Of a stretch of 64,000 bases of DNA, positions 25,601-39,800 are shown in pieces (positions within the stretch are counted from its first letter, which is position 1; each line of letters opens with the position of its first letter). Under the pieces are notes generated by a model. That model ran no database searches. It had not been told where the DNA came from and worked only from the letters and a program-made list of their open reading frames with translations. The stretch is from Strongylocentrotus purpuratus. Lineage: Eukaryota; Echinodermata; Echinoidea; Camarodonta; Strongylocentrotidae. The position numbers and the translations under genes were made by a program. The DNA lies in the NCBI RefSeq assembly GCF_000002235.5, contig NW_022145601.1, forward strand, positions 28,870,664-28,934,663, given 5' to 3'.

Positions 25601-28600
25601 TTTTAACTTTCAAACAGTCTATAATAAAACTAGAGACAAGACACTGCAATTAAAAATATATACAAGAGAAAGAAAGCGTAATGTTAGCTATCCGCTCGTA
25701 TCGTCCACTTGTCCTCGTTCAACCAAGAAGTAACTTCTTGCTTTTACTGAACTAGACATCCTTAACCTGCTCACCATCACCACTGAAAATAAATTGTAAC
25801 ACAATTCCAGCGAGCAATCGAATCGTGTAAATTTTGAATCGTGTAATCGTGTTGCGGAGATTTTCGGCGGGAAGATTACACGATTACACGATTCGACCTG
25901 AATTGAGGAATCGTGTAATTTTACACGATTACACGTTTACACGATTCAAATTTCGCTTCATTGGCAAAAAACGAATCGTGTAAAAATAAATGGTTACACG
26001 ATTCCCGCGAGCAGTCGAATCGTGTAAATTTTGAATCGTGTAAATCGTGTTGCGGAGATTTTCGGCGTGTACTGTACATACATTCCTAAAAACTAGTTTG
26101 GTTTACAATATGGTGCGTATACGCTGTCATGTCCATAAAGTTGGAGTAATCTTTCTTTACCTCTTTTCATTAAATTATTGTGACAATATGGTTTATTCTC
26201 AATGTATAAAGTTCATATTTTCTGAGAGCTTTATTGATCTAAAGATTCAGAAAGATCGACCAATTAAGTTCGAAGGAAGATATAAACTTTATCTATCAAG
26301 AATAAGTCATATTTTCATGATCATTTCATGAAAAAAGGTAAAGAAATATTGTTTCAACTCTATATGGTGTTATGACAGTATAAATACACTCCTAAAACAA
26401 GTGTGTGGCTCGCATCATTGTGTTTATAGATTTTTAAAAAAATGTTATTTTATGAAGTTAGTGTCTGTTTGTATTGATAACAACTGCGCTCGTCTCCCTG
26501 GTGATTATTAGAGGAAAACCCTAGAATATTTTTTTTAATAGATAATTGTGTTAAAGGATCAAATTCCAAAGACTAGCCAATACAGGTATACGGCGTAAAT
26601 ATTCATAATTGAATGACACACACCCTTAAAACTAAAACAACAATAACAACAAAATTAGAACTTCTAAAATAAAAGGAATGTCCAGCATTCAAATTCACAT
26701 AAAGAAAATGGGAAGTTATTTAATCGGCTAAAAAAGAATATCTGTTTTGTTGAACAGTTTCGGTTTCACATAGGACAAAAATAACAGGTTCAATAATATT
26801 TCTTATTGAGATAATCAAACATTGTACTAAATGGCAATCTGTCAAAAAAAAAGACACAGATTGGAAAATTAGATTCTGTTTTAAAGGCAACAACAATAAT
26901 AATGTTAGTGCATTGTTATACTTATGATTTTGTTTAGGGAAGCCTCGTTAGCATCAGTTCTATTCTTCTTGAAGACCCTGCCAATTATTATGACCTGAGC
27001 AATTGCCAGGTACCCATTTACACCTGAGCAATTGCCAGGTACCCATTTACACCTGAGCAATTGCCAGGTACCCATTTACACCTGAGCGGAGAGTGGTAAA
27101 TGTGGATTAATGTCTTGATAGAAGACATTAGTGCCGGGCTGGGATTTGTACCTTTACCCTTGTATTGAGAGTCAGGTGAATAAACCACAATACCACGTCA
27201 CCTCCACAAGGGAATATAAAACAAAGTCACTATCTGTCAGTTACGCTTTACATGTTAGGTTTACCTCATTGATATCAGATCAATATGATTACAGTAGAAA
27301 TGAAATGGATCTTTTTACCAATTATAACTTGGTAGATACATTTCATGCTCATACATTATTCAGAGCTACAAATGCGATTGGGTTATGTTACCACTGAATC
27401 AATTCTTGTGGCATTGCTATCTACACTGACATTTACAAGGGTCTTGTTCAGAGAGGTGTTGTTGTGAAAGGCTTGCGTGTGGTTTGAAGCATGTGGAGGT
27501 GTCGTAGTCGACTGGTTTATTTGCTCGACTGGGAATGCAAAGGTTGTGGGTTCAATTCAATGGCACTTATGTCCCTGAGCAAGGCATTACATCTACATTG
27601 CTCCTCTCCACCCAGGTTTATATTGGTACCGGTAGGATGTAATGTCAATGTGATTTGATTAGCATGTGTGCTCATGTAAAAGGGTGATTTGCTGGAATGC
27701 TCCCAATGGAGTGGAGAGTGTACCCTTTAAAGTGCAGAATCGTAACTCGTAAGCGCTTTGGTTGCGTATGCGGACTGGTAAAGTGCTTTATAAAAACAGT
27801 TTGTGCTCGTTTTATGGATTTGCTGTCATGAACATTGGATTATAAAGGCCACTGAATGAAAAGAAACTCTTCACATCGTCTCCCCCCCCCCAAGGAAAAA
27901 ATAATGATGGATGCTCAAGGCTGCATAAATATTTGCTGAACCGAAAATATAAAATGTCTATATGCAGTCAAACCTGTCTACAGCGACCGCCCAGGGAAAC
28001 AAAAAATGTGCTTGTTGTAGACAGGTGGTCTTTGTAGACAGGTGGTCTTTGTAGACTGGTGGTCACTAAAGCAGGTTTGACTTTAATGGTAAAATAAAAG
28101 AGAGAGAGGAAGGTGCATTTTATTTAGTTTGTCAACATCTTACTTTATGTTCCAACAATATTTAACTGCAAAACAGGACTTTCATTCTGTTTTTCTTGAA
28201 ATGTTCATTTATTTTCACAACTCCTTTTTAAAACACTTCTCCACTCCTTATTCTCTTTTTTATTATAGACCAACATGACCGATACAGCTAAAAATTGTCA
28301 GTGAAATTTTAAAAAATCTTGTAGCTAGCGGACAATATGTTTCATGCCTCTGTAGTGCTGTTGATTATGATATATCTAGGCCTGTCTGTGACAACTACAA
28401 AATTTATGAGAGAAAATCCTAACTTGACAGTGTATATCTCTCAGGAATCAGTTGCAATATGTTAAAAGGGTTGTCTTAATTAGAATTTCATAATAACTTA
28501 AGATGGATCGTAAATCCTTGCAACAAGGATCTGTTTTGTGACAAGTATAGAAATATCACTGTTTTAAAGCGTTATATCAAGCCAAATTTCATGCAGGAAT

Positions 28601-29387
28601 GGTTTACCATGTAAGCTGGAGAAACATGTGAGTGTTTTTGTCTGTTTAGTCTAACTCTTGAAAGAGTAAGCGTCGCAGGGGTACCTCACTCTCTACTCTA
28701 CTTTTTTTCTCTGCCCCCCCTCCCCCCCCACCATTCTCTCTGCCCTGTGCCCCCATACCTGCACCTCTGCCCTTCTCTTCCCAAAGTTCACTCCCTCCTA
28801 TCAGGGTTACCCTTTCACTCTCACATTTTCTCTCCTCCACCCTATGCCCCCATATAAAGATGGACCACTCCCCTTCTCCTTAAAATGTTTACTCCCTCCT
28901 TTGGGGGTAACCGCTGTCACACAGCAAGGCTGAGAGGTAGCCATGCAAGACACGTGCATCCTCGGGCGCCAACCAAGCAGAAATCCTGCCTATTCCACCA
29001 TCATATTGATCTAGTGATGTTATTCAAGTCCACAGAGAACAACACACTTAACAAATAGGCATGGATGAGATCACGTCTAGCTGTAGCTGATTGCTTTAAA
29101 AATAAACATACTTAGGTATAGGTACTTATCCTTTTTGGACTTATTGTCTTGTCATTATTCTAATGGAATTGTTTTGAATGTATGCAGATACATGTAGAAT
29201 GTAAATATCATTAAATGTTTGTGTGTGCAGGAAGAGAGAGGGACAGAAGGATATTGAAAATAAAAGAGAAATCATGTATACAATCAGCAGTAAATATCAA
29301 CACATCAAAATGGTGTGATAGAGAATTTGATAGAGAAAATGGGGGAACATGTTTTGGTAGGAGGGAGGGGGATAGAAAGTGAGGAAT

Positions 29388-29420
<33 letters not shown>

Positions 29421-31542
29421 GAAATAGAGAGGGGTTAAGAAGAGAAGTGCAATGGAAATCAAATATTTGTGTCTGCATGAAGAGAGAGAGAGAGAGGGGG
29501 GGGGGGGGGGTATTGAAAGTAAAAGAGAGATAATGGATATAATCATCAGTAGATATGAACACATCAAAATGGCTTGATAGAGAATAAGAGAGAATGTATA
29601 ATGGTAGCAGAGGGGTGTATAGAGAGGAGAGATAAAGATAGAGAGAGAGAGAGATGGAGGGAGAGAGATAGATATAACACATCACATGGCTTAATGGAGA
29701 ATAAGAGGGAATAAGAGAATATGCAATGATAAGGGATGGGGAGAGAGTGGGCGGAAGATTTAGATAAGTAAGGGGAGACTTGACAAAATTAATGTGTTCT
29801 GTCATTATCATCACCCATACCTTCGCCAAGTAATGTTTCTGCTGATATCAATGATCACTCCCATTTGGATGTAGAGGGAAGATCAAGAGAGGAAAACAAT
29901 TGAAATGGAGTGGGAGCAATTTAAGAGCAGTAGTGAAAGGAAAAGAGAAAGTGATGGAAAGAATGGGAAAATAGGTGCTGCAGACTTGTGAATGAAAGAA
30001 GAAAGACAAAATGAAGGCGCACTATTACCGGTACATTGTTATTTTCCACCATCACAAGGTAATGTATGTGTAAGCATTAATGATCACTTCCATACAAGAT
30101 AATGAAGTATAATGAAGGAGAAGACTGGAGATAGAGTGAGAGGAGTAAACACATTGTTAGAGTTAGAAACATTTAGGGGAATTGGAGAAAGGGAAAGAGA
30201 ATGGGATAGAATGAGAGGGAAAATGGAAGCCTGTGATAGAAAGGAGAGAGACAAAATGAATGTATACTGCCAAAATGTTGTTGTTTTATACCATCACAAG
30301 ATGTATCTCTCAACATTCGTAATCACTGCGATTGGATATAATACGGAGTGATTATTATGGTTGGGGGAAAGAGAGAGAGAGAGAGAAAGAGAGAAGGGGA
30401 TCAAGAGAGAGAGAGAGAGAGAGGGGGAGAGGGGGGGGGGGGGGGGGGAGAGAGAGACATGTGTAGGAGATAAGGAAAGAGTATGGGTAGATGGGGAACT
30501 GAGTGCACAGCAAAGGAAGGAAGAAAAGCATAATGAATGTACTGGCACATTGTTTTGATTCTCTGTTGGGACAGGGTAATGAATGTGCTGACATTAATGA
30601 TCTCTCCCATCTCTGCCATTACAGATAAGTGAGAAGGTGAGGGAAAAAGTGAGAGTTAGAGGTCCGACAAAGATGGACAGAGAAGGAGGGAGGGAGTGCA
30701 TATGGAAAGAAAGCAGAAACTACTGTGAGCTGCTACACTGATGCTGTCAGATCAGTGCAGAATTTGAATTGATTTTCATTGGGATTATATCTTACATCTG
30801 CTTAACGTTGATCTTTTAGTAACTAAAAGTGTCTAGGAAAGAGATGATGAGAAAAATGAAATTGCGGAAGATAAAAAAAACAGAGTAGAATGAAGGGAAA
30901 TTTAGGTAGAAAGAGAGTGAGAGAGAGGGAGAGAGAGAGGGAGGGAGAGAGAGAGAGAGAGAGAGATTGAGGAAGGGGGGGGGGGATGAGAGGGAGAGAG
31001 ACAAACACACTCTTGAAGTTTCATGAACTAATTTTTGTTCTTATATGAGAACTTTTTAACAAGATTTTTACTATGCTGATGCTATTATCTAACTAGCAAA
31101 AGCAAAAATGCATTAGTTGTCCAACACACAGAGAGAAACAAAGAGGGTCAGAAACACACAGACGAGGACAGGGATACAACACATGTGCACTCCCACGTTG
31201 ACGTCATGCCACAACTTCTCGGAGGAATCAAAGTCAACTTCGTGATTGAAGAGAAGACTTAAATTGTTTTTACATTAATGATCATTCTGGTTACCAAGAG
31301 CCGGGGGAAAAGAATTAATGAGAAAATGAGGGAGAAACTGAGATAAAAGTAGGGATTGATGTATAGAGAGGCAGGCATTAAACGAATGTGAACCTTACCA
31401 GTGTCCTCCTAAGAGGATCCTAGACAAAGACATAAATCTTTCTTATATTAATGATCATTCTGCTTACAGAGTAAGAGAGATGCAACAAAGATGGAAGGAA
31501 AGTGTTTGTGAAACAGAGACAGAGATAAAGAGAGAGAAAGAG

Positions 31543-31587
<45 letters not shown>

Positions 31588-31610
31588 GAGAGGGGGGAGA
31601 GGGGGAGGGA

Positions 31611-31656
<46 letters not shown>

Positions 31657-31838
31657 AATTTGCTAACAGAGAGAGAGATGCAAGAAAAGTAAAGACGGAA
31701 GGAAATGTCAGTTAAACAAAAAGAGAGAGAAAATTGGAGGACATAAATCTTTGTTATATCTATGATCATCCTGCTCACAGGTAAAAGAGAAACAGTAAAT
31801 AAGTATGACAAAAATGTTAATGTGTTAGTGTGTGTGTC

Positions 31839-31888
<50 letters not shown>

Positions 31889-33251
31889 CATAGAGAAGTG
31901 AAAAGACAAAGCAAAACTTAACATCCTTGGTGAGAACCAATTTTTTAAATATAAAAGATGATTAGATATTTATGTCAAATTTAAGAAAGAGAGATAGATA
32001 TAATAAATGAAGATGAAGAAATAGCAGAATAGAAAGGAAGAGGACTGGGAAAAAGACTACACAAACCTGTGACCATTTTGATTGGTATAATGACACATTA
32101 TTTTTATAGCTTAATTATCATTCTTATTTGAGAGAGTTTGAGGGGAAATAACAATGAAAACGAAAACATGGAAGAAATTCAGAGAGAGATAGAGAGACAG
32201 AAAAGGGGAAAAGGGGAAGGATAGAGAGACAAGACAAATAAAAGGCAAACAATGATGCGATGCTGTCTAAAATACCCAGTGGTATAAGAGTCAATATTTT
32301 GATAGAAATGAGTTGTTTAACAGTAATAATCATTCTTATTAGAGAGAGTGTCAAGGGAAATGAGAATGGAAAAAAAAAAACTTGTCTGAACCTTGGTAAA
32401 AGGCACTGAAGGACAAATACAGATGAAGAAGAAGAACAGAAATGTTGGTAAGCTGTTGATGTCATATAAAAACCACCTAAGGATGTTATAGTCAATATTT
32501 GATTGAGTTGATTACTCTAATGTGGTGAAGATTAATGATGATTCTGGTTAAAGAGATAGGCAGGAAAAAGCCAAATGAGGGAGATTGACACTGAGAGGAA
32601 CAGTGAGATGGAGAGAAAGGTGGATAGAGAAAGGGGGAGAGAGATGAAGGAGGGAGGAAGGGAGAAAGGGAAGAGGGCAAGAGAGAGAGAGAGAGAGGGA
32701 TAGAGAGAGAGAGAGAGAGACAGATAGATAGTTATTCTTTAACTTCTGGTGAGTGTATGTGCCTATGCTTTCACTCTTCTGCAGATTATGAGAGAGAGAG
32801 AGAGAGAGAGAGAGAAAGAAAGAGATTTTTAAATTTTTTTTTATTCGACAAGCTTCCAACATACAACAATATACAATAATGTAAAATGTTTATCTTCTGA
32901 TTCTTTCAAAACTCATCTCAAAACATTCCTTTTCAAGTCTTGATCGTTTTTCCTGTTTACACGCGCCTCGAGCACTCCACAGAGGTGATTTGGCGCGATA
33001 TAAGTTACATTATTATTATTATTATTATTTATAATAACAGATCAAAAATAAGTTAGCTTGAACAGGATAACCCACGAGAGATGAAGGAAGAGAGAGAGAG
33101 AGAGAGAGAAGAGACAAACAGTCATAGACAGAGAAAAGAGGGTGAGGGGGAGACACTGTATGAGTATAAGTAGTTTTAGGAGGAAAAACAAGCTGTTTTA
33201 GGCTTTCGTCCTGTATCCCATTGCTCTGAGGGTTATAGTATATAATGCCCT

Positions 33252-33293
<42 letters not shown>

Positions 33294-33824
33294 ACATAAA
33301 TGTGTGGAGTGTAGAACGAGTTTGTGAATAATATGACGTCTCGGATGTCTCAAGCAAGAGTCTCAATTCTTTTTAGACGTCAATGATGATTAAGGAAACC
33401 CTACATGCTACTTTCCTCTCAGCCGAATGACGTCATACTTGAGGAAAGAAAGGTGTATTTCATACGCATGTAGGATCTGTTCTTTCCCGAGGGTGGCGTC
33501 CTGTACTACTGATTTTTTGTTTTCCCATTGATAAAAGTAGTTGTTTTGTTCTTCTAACTTTGCTTATCAATTTCATTTTAAAGTTCACAGTAAACGGAAT
33601 GATTAGATATCTTGAGTGGATATCCTCAATGCAAAATGAAATATCAGTTTGCATACTAATTCTCTCTTCCTTAATATCTTGTTCATGATCTTGCTTTCTG
33701 ATTTGGACTAACTTTCTCTTTCAGTTCTTCACAAATATCTATTTTCCCATTGCATTTTGTTTATCCTTTATAATCAGACAAAGATTTTGCAAACAGTTAT
33801 CTGTATTTCTGTCTGCTCCTTCCC

Positions 33825-33874
<50 letters not shown>

Positions 33875-36800
33875 GTCTCCCCCTCTTCTTCTCTCTTGCT
33901 TCTTTTTTAAATGCCCATATTTATCTTTTTTTGATTTCTTCCTTTCACCACAAATCTGTATATCTCTGTTAGGGAAACATCCATCAGATTCTCGAATTAT
34001 TTCACCAAAGAGTATATCCCTCCCTTTCTTTACATTTCTCTTCCTTCTACTATTCATTATATCAGTCTCTCCCTGTCTCCTCTTTTCTCTTCTTCTCTCT
34101 CACGTCATTCTCATATTCCCTTTTTTGTCTCTATCTCATTTCATGCATCCTATGCATACTCAATTTCTTTCTTTTTCTTTGCTTGACCCTCCTTCTTCTA
34201 ATCTTCACTAATGCACATTGGTCCTTACCCCCAACCCCCCACGCTCCTCCACTCTTCCTCTTTCCCCCATGTTCTGCTTTCCGTTTCCTCTTCCGCCTCG
34301 ATCGAATCCCCCTCACGTAATCTCACTTATCTCCTCTCATTGACTTATCTTGTTCCCTTCTGACAGGGTGCACGCTTTTGGTGTCGGGGAGAACTCATCA
34401 CGGCGTCTCATCCGAGGCATCGCGTCAGCGGGTAGAGGGCGGGCGGAGTTTATCGCCACAGGGGAACGCATGCAGAGTAAGGTAGGTTACACCATTCACC
34501 GTCAACATCCAGTATTAAAGGGCCATGTACAGCATTGATGATTCGAAAGTCACAACAACATGAGAGCATGATATGATCGTATTCCTCTCATAGATATAGC
34601 TTTTGGAATTGGGGTGGGGTTGGGGGGGGGGGGGGCTTGAATGATAATAATAGAATTAAATGTTAAAAAGTAAATATCAAATATTAAAGGCCATGTACAG
34701 TATTAATGGGATTCTTTACAATATGGGAATGCTAGTGTGTGTTCATCATATTCATCTCATAGACAATTATTTAGATCTCAGGGGAGGGGGGGGGGGCAAT
34801 TGAATTAAAAGTGCAATAAAAGGGGCAAAATAAGGGGCAAGAGGCAAACACCCTTTCCTCATTTATTGACCTTGTTCTCTTGCATTTCATCCCCTTTAAT
34901 AATAGTGCCCCTCCCCTTCTCCATTCCCCCTCACACAAACACACAAAGGTAGGACCCACATGCTGAAATCCAATTATCTGTTTATAGCAAAAATTTGATA
35001 ATAAACTTATTTATTTAATACTGCAAAATATTTGAAGTCTCTGTGCACTTTACAAGTATGATAATTAAAAAGTTTATTGATCTTCTATAAAAGAATCATA
35101 TACTAACATGAGTTACAAAAATAGAAAGAAACCAAAGATTATATAGATGTAAGGACAGCAATATATTATACCAGCTCTGCTATATTTCATTCATAATGTG
35201 CACTGCAAATGAAATTCCTTCATGAAGAAAAAAATGATAACTTTACAGCAATTTTGAATAGAAATGTTCTTGCCCTACCCCTTCCTCCAATAAAATCAGA
35301 TATTATGCATCTTTAACTGATATGACACATATTTCATAAATATGTGTGAAATGACCTCTTGTGGAATTCAATTCAATGACATGTTTGTATTTTGATCACT
35401 TACGTACATGCCTCAGCTGTTGCTAGTATCATATATACGTATATTCCCAGGACAATGCTGTCGGATAAAGCTGTTGTTTGTTTGATGATTTTACTTGTTT
35501 GTAATGATATGTACCCGCTGTCTATTTTAAAATTGTAGTACTTCGTTATTTTTATTATGTAATCACAGACACATGCACAGCCCAATTGAGGTAACTTTCT
35601 CTTTATAAGTCAACATGCCTTCCTATACTTAATTCTCTCCTCATTTTTTCTTTTCTTCTCTCTGTTCCATTTACTATTTTTTTTCTTTCCTATCATTTTT
35701 CTGTTACTGTATATAAAATGTAATTTTCATAATAATATCTATAATGTTCTTTCGGTAACTATGTTAATTTATTATGGGCGTTCCCCACTCAAGCTATGCT
35801 TTACGAGTTTTCGCCTCCTTCCGTATCTGAATTATTTACTGTATACTCTATGTTGAAATAATTGTTACATATATCATTTATATATACATTGTGTTTCATA
35901 TTGTACTGTTGAGAAGGAAATAAATGTTAATAAATACAAATACAAATAAAAGAATACATGGTCAAAATGATGATGTTTATAAACTTACATATCATTTGTT
36001 TGGAGCCAGAAGGACATTACCTCATATATATATAAAAACTGATTTAATTCCCTTCCTGCTCTCAACTGACATATTATTTAAATGAAGAAAACAAATGTAA
36101 TAAAAAATTTGTCAGATTCTTTGGAATTCAATCAAAAGGTCAATTGGATGATAACTAATGCAAAATAACCCCACCACATTCAGCTCTCCCCGGCGGCGAT
36201 GTACAATCTAAAAATATCCACTTTCTTCAATAATAAGATATCAACAGGCTGATATATTTTGTTCATTCTGATCTCAACTCTGCCTCTGGAATGTCCTTGT
36301 AAGTTATATTGCAGATATACCCTACTCCACTGTCAATACGATAAACTAACTAAATTCCTTACTTTATCACTTGGCCAAATACTATACCTATAGCTCTATT
36401 CCTTACCAACCTACATGTAACCAAAACAAAATAAATTGCAACCCTAACCCTAATCCTAAACTTCTCTGATAAAATAAGGCCCAGAGTTAATGTCAGAGCA
36501 CTGGCAGAAAGACAGTAACTAATCTGCTTCTTTGCTTGCCTACATTTAGCCCTATACTGCCTTAATTGCCAACAGTGATGGTTTATAACTTACCTATTTA
36601 TATCCTTATCCATTGGATACAAAACTGTAACAAAATGTTGAATCATAACAAGACGTTCTGTTTGTTCTCTTTTGCTGTCCATATACTTGGCAGCCATTGA
36701 TTGTCTCTATAAGTTAAGCCATTCACCATAAGTTTAAAAAACAAGGTTGTGAAAAAAAAGAGTAATACAATTTCTTTGGATACATTACATATAGCTAGGT

Positions 36801-39800
36801 AAATTAAATTTTCCATTAGGTTTTCCCCAAGAGAGAATTGCAAATTCCAATCACTTGAGACATTCCTTTATTTCAAAAATAGTAAATTGAATTCAATGGG
36901 ATTGGTTCTAGTATGGATTTTTGTGAATGCTTCTTGGAAATAGAGTTCTTAAAAAAAAAAAGAATAAGCGGTTGAAATCAAATTGGCACAACCTCTATTT
37001 TTTTTGTAGGTCAATTGTCTTTTTTAAAGTTGTCTTGTGGCCTACATTTTACTTTAATATAATATCAAATAAATTTGAACAAGAAATTTCATATGATGAT
37101 TAATTCAATATAAATTACCCAAATCTCTTTACTTATATTATCTGCACATAAATGCACACGAAAGAAAGAATTCATGTCATTAATACTGAAGCATCACTCT
37201 TTAAAAAAAAAAATACTTCAAACAAGATCAAAATGAATGAATTGCTTTATGAAAAATACATTTCTTTCCTTCAGAACCTTTGGCAATATCTGTATCCAAT
37301 GCAATCACAGTCAGAGTTGTACATTTTGTAATTGGTGATGTCCAGTGGCATACCCAGAAATTGATAAACAGGGGGGGGGGGGGGGAGATCCTCCCAGATC
37401 AAAGGGGTAGAGTAAGAGTTGGTTGTAATATCTAGTTAACCTCTTGTACATAGACCCACTATAAAATTCATTTTCTTTTTTCCCCGGGCAGATAAAAAGA
37501 GGTGGGTATTTATTTCACCAGGTCCATGTATATGATACTGGATACGCCACTATTTTTCTCAGTTTGGCTTCTAAAAATGTGAATGTTATGGTGAGAAATG
37601 ATCCCTTTGTGGATATCACTAATGGATTCCCTTTCTTAGTTCCGTAGGCAACGTCACTACTTTGCAAAACGACCTTGCCCAAATCATTCTGCCTCGGAGA
37701 GGAGAAATATATTTCTACAAACACAAAATTATAGGAGAGAAACAAAAATATAACTCCAGCTGAGGGTTGACCAAAAAACGAGGATGAAAACATGTTTAAA
37801 GACGACATAGAATTTGTTACATGTAGCTAGACATAGCGCCCAAGGCATCGATTATCATTCATCTCATCGCAAAATGGATTGCTGTCTGTGTTTCCTGGAA
37901 ACCCAGCATCAGAAAACAAGGAATATAAGCTGTTTTCAGAAGCATCAAGATTACCCATAATGTGTTTTTTGACAAGTGTTTGGCTGCTACCTGTTTTTGA
38001 GACGATGGATTATGTTGGCTTTTGTAGATCGAGAGCTGGATAAGTAGCTCCAGTAATATTAACTTTGGTTGATAATCACTTTTTCTCGTTATTTTGATAT
38101 CCCTTAATTTTCTTTTAAATACATGTACACAGTGACCTAATTTTCATGGTCTTTATAGATTTGCAACCTTTTTTAGTTCAATTCTATCCTGGTTTCTTCT
38201 CGCTATATTCTTAGTTACGTTTACAATTTTCTAATCTTTTTACATTCGTATCCTGGTTTCTCTTACCTGTCGGCTCACAATTATTATCATCAGTTTCTAG
38301 CTTTTACACATTTCCTCCTTGTTCCAATGAAGTATAAATCTTTGGCAGGATTTTTAATTTATTTTAGGGATATAAAAAACTGACTATTTCAAGCGGAACA
38401 AAACAAAACAAAAAGCAATTATGTTTCACTGCCAAAATGACCCTGAATTGTGATAATGGTGTTTTTAAAGGGTATAACCAATACCCAGTATTACTTTTTA
38501 TATCCCAAATCACTCGGTTGAGAGGCAGAAGGGCATTCAATCTAAGGTGAAAGATATGAGTTAATGGCCTTCTGGCTCTCAGTAGATGTGGGTTGAGGGG
38601 TCTTGGGAGATACTCGTGAAAAAGGTCGTGAAATGCTGTCAAACTCAAAAGTTATCAGAACCCCAAATCTGAAACAAATTACAGGTAATGGAAAATAGCG
38701 CCAAGGGCAAATTTAATTTTGAGTAGTACATGACAACATCTTTACTTTGATTACATCTTTTTATTCTGAAATCTGATTTTCTAATTTAGCTACTCCTCCA
38801 GCAGTTATTTATATTAAGAAAGTATAAACAAGGGCATGTTGTTTTACCCCTGTGAAATAACAGACATCGACAAACATCCTAAATGCCATCCCATTTTTTT
38901 TTATATGCTATACAATAGAATTCCCATTTCTAAAAAAAAATGCATTTACCAATAACTTTGTGGTTTCCCGGGCATCGTGAGTGATTATCATCGGCCATCC
39001 ATTTTGTCCTTCTCTTGTTATTTTGTCATTTTCCTTGAAAACTGCATGTTCGAGATGAAATTCTAGAAGGTGGTTAAAAATAACCTAATTGTGGTTTTTG
39101 TATGAGAGCTAGTGTTGAGCGTGATTGATATTCCACTTGAGATTGGAGAAAATCAAACATTTCTGACTTTAAAACAAAAAGTTTGAGCAATTCCATCTCT
39201 GCTGAGATATTAACACATGCATGAACGAGAGATTATTCTTTGTATTGATATCAACTTCTTTGACAAAAAGAAGTATAAAAATTGATATTATGCTAATAGA
39301 TTTTAAAGTTGATCTGCATCTTAGAATTGAAATGAACAACAGTTCAACAATGTTATAAATATTTTGACCACCACTTTTTTGTTGATATAAGTCAAGGGAA
39401 ATGGTCATCAAGAGGGCCACAAAGATTATAAAAACTGAATTCAGATCAGCAATGATTTTTTCTTTCACTCTCTTGTTTATCAATCTGATATCACTATATT
39501 TAATATTAAAAGGATTATATAAAGAAGTTCATAATATAGCAAAATTTAGCACAAACCAGTCTGAACATGACTTTTTTTGTTTGCATTTTGCTCACTTTGT
39601 GTTGCTAACTTACAGGTATAGGCCAGATTTGGAAACGCCCCCCTCTCTCAAAAAAAAAATGGAAGCTTTTATTACCAATCATGTTTTGACTAATACGTGA
39701 TGATACAAATTTTGCCAGGAAACCGCCTACCAATTGATATATTTGGTAAATTATCATATTGATCTGGCCTGGAGAGATATCGCAAATGCTCTTAAACATT

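Larger units (their letters stand above)
14591..26076. mobile_element. 11.5-kb segment with inverted ends and subterminal TACACGATT iterons
   Basis: The left end reads TACAGTACACGCCGAAAATC continuing TCCGCAACACGATT. The right end is its complement, GATTTTCGGCGTGTACTGTA. If the ends are taken as CAGTACACGCC, both flanks are TA, which fits a TA target duplication. Both subterminal zones (14630-14860 and 25810-26070) carry about a dozen copies of ATCGTGTAA or its complement, as transposase-binding iterons do. No transposase was recognised inside. The interior is filled by other repeats, so this looks like a large non-autonomous DNA transposon that later took insertions. The superfamily is unassigned. 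Confidence 0.7.
1040..34366 (+). other. 33-kb VWA5B intron splitting the vWA domain
   Basis: The donor is GTAAGA after AG and the acceptor is CCCTTCTGACAG. Joining AG to the first G of the next exon gives arginine and restores the vWA reading (PHTR then [11 protein letters not shown]), which matches the family continuously, so no exon is missing inside. The intron is unusually repeat-rich: most of the mobile elements and satellites listed below are in it. Stretches 1040-2160 and 2240-3720 contain nothing I can name. Confidence 0.85.

Noticed and set aside
29211-33972. Many frames of 60-174 codons in GA/CT-rich DNA
   Set aside because: Simple-sequence artefacts.
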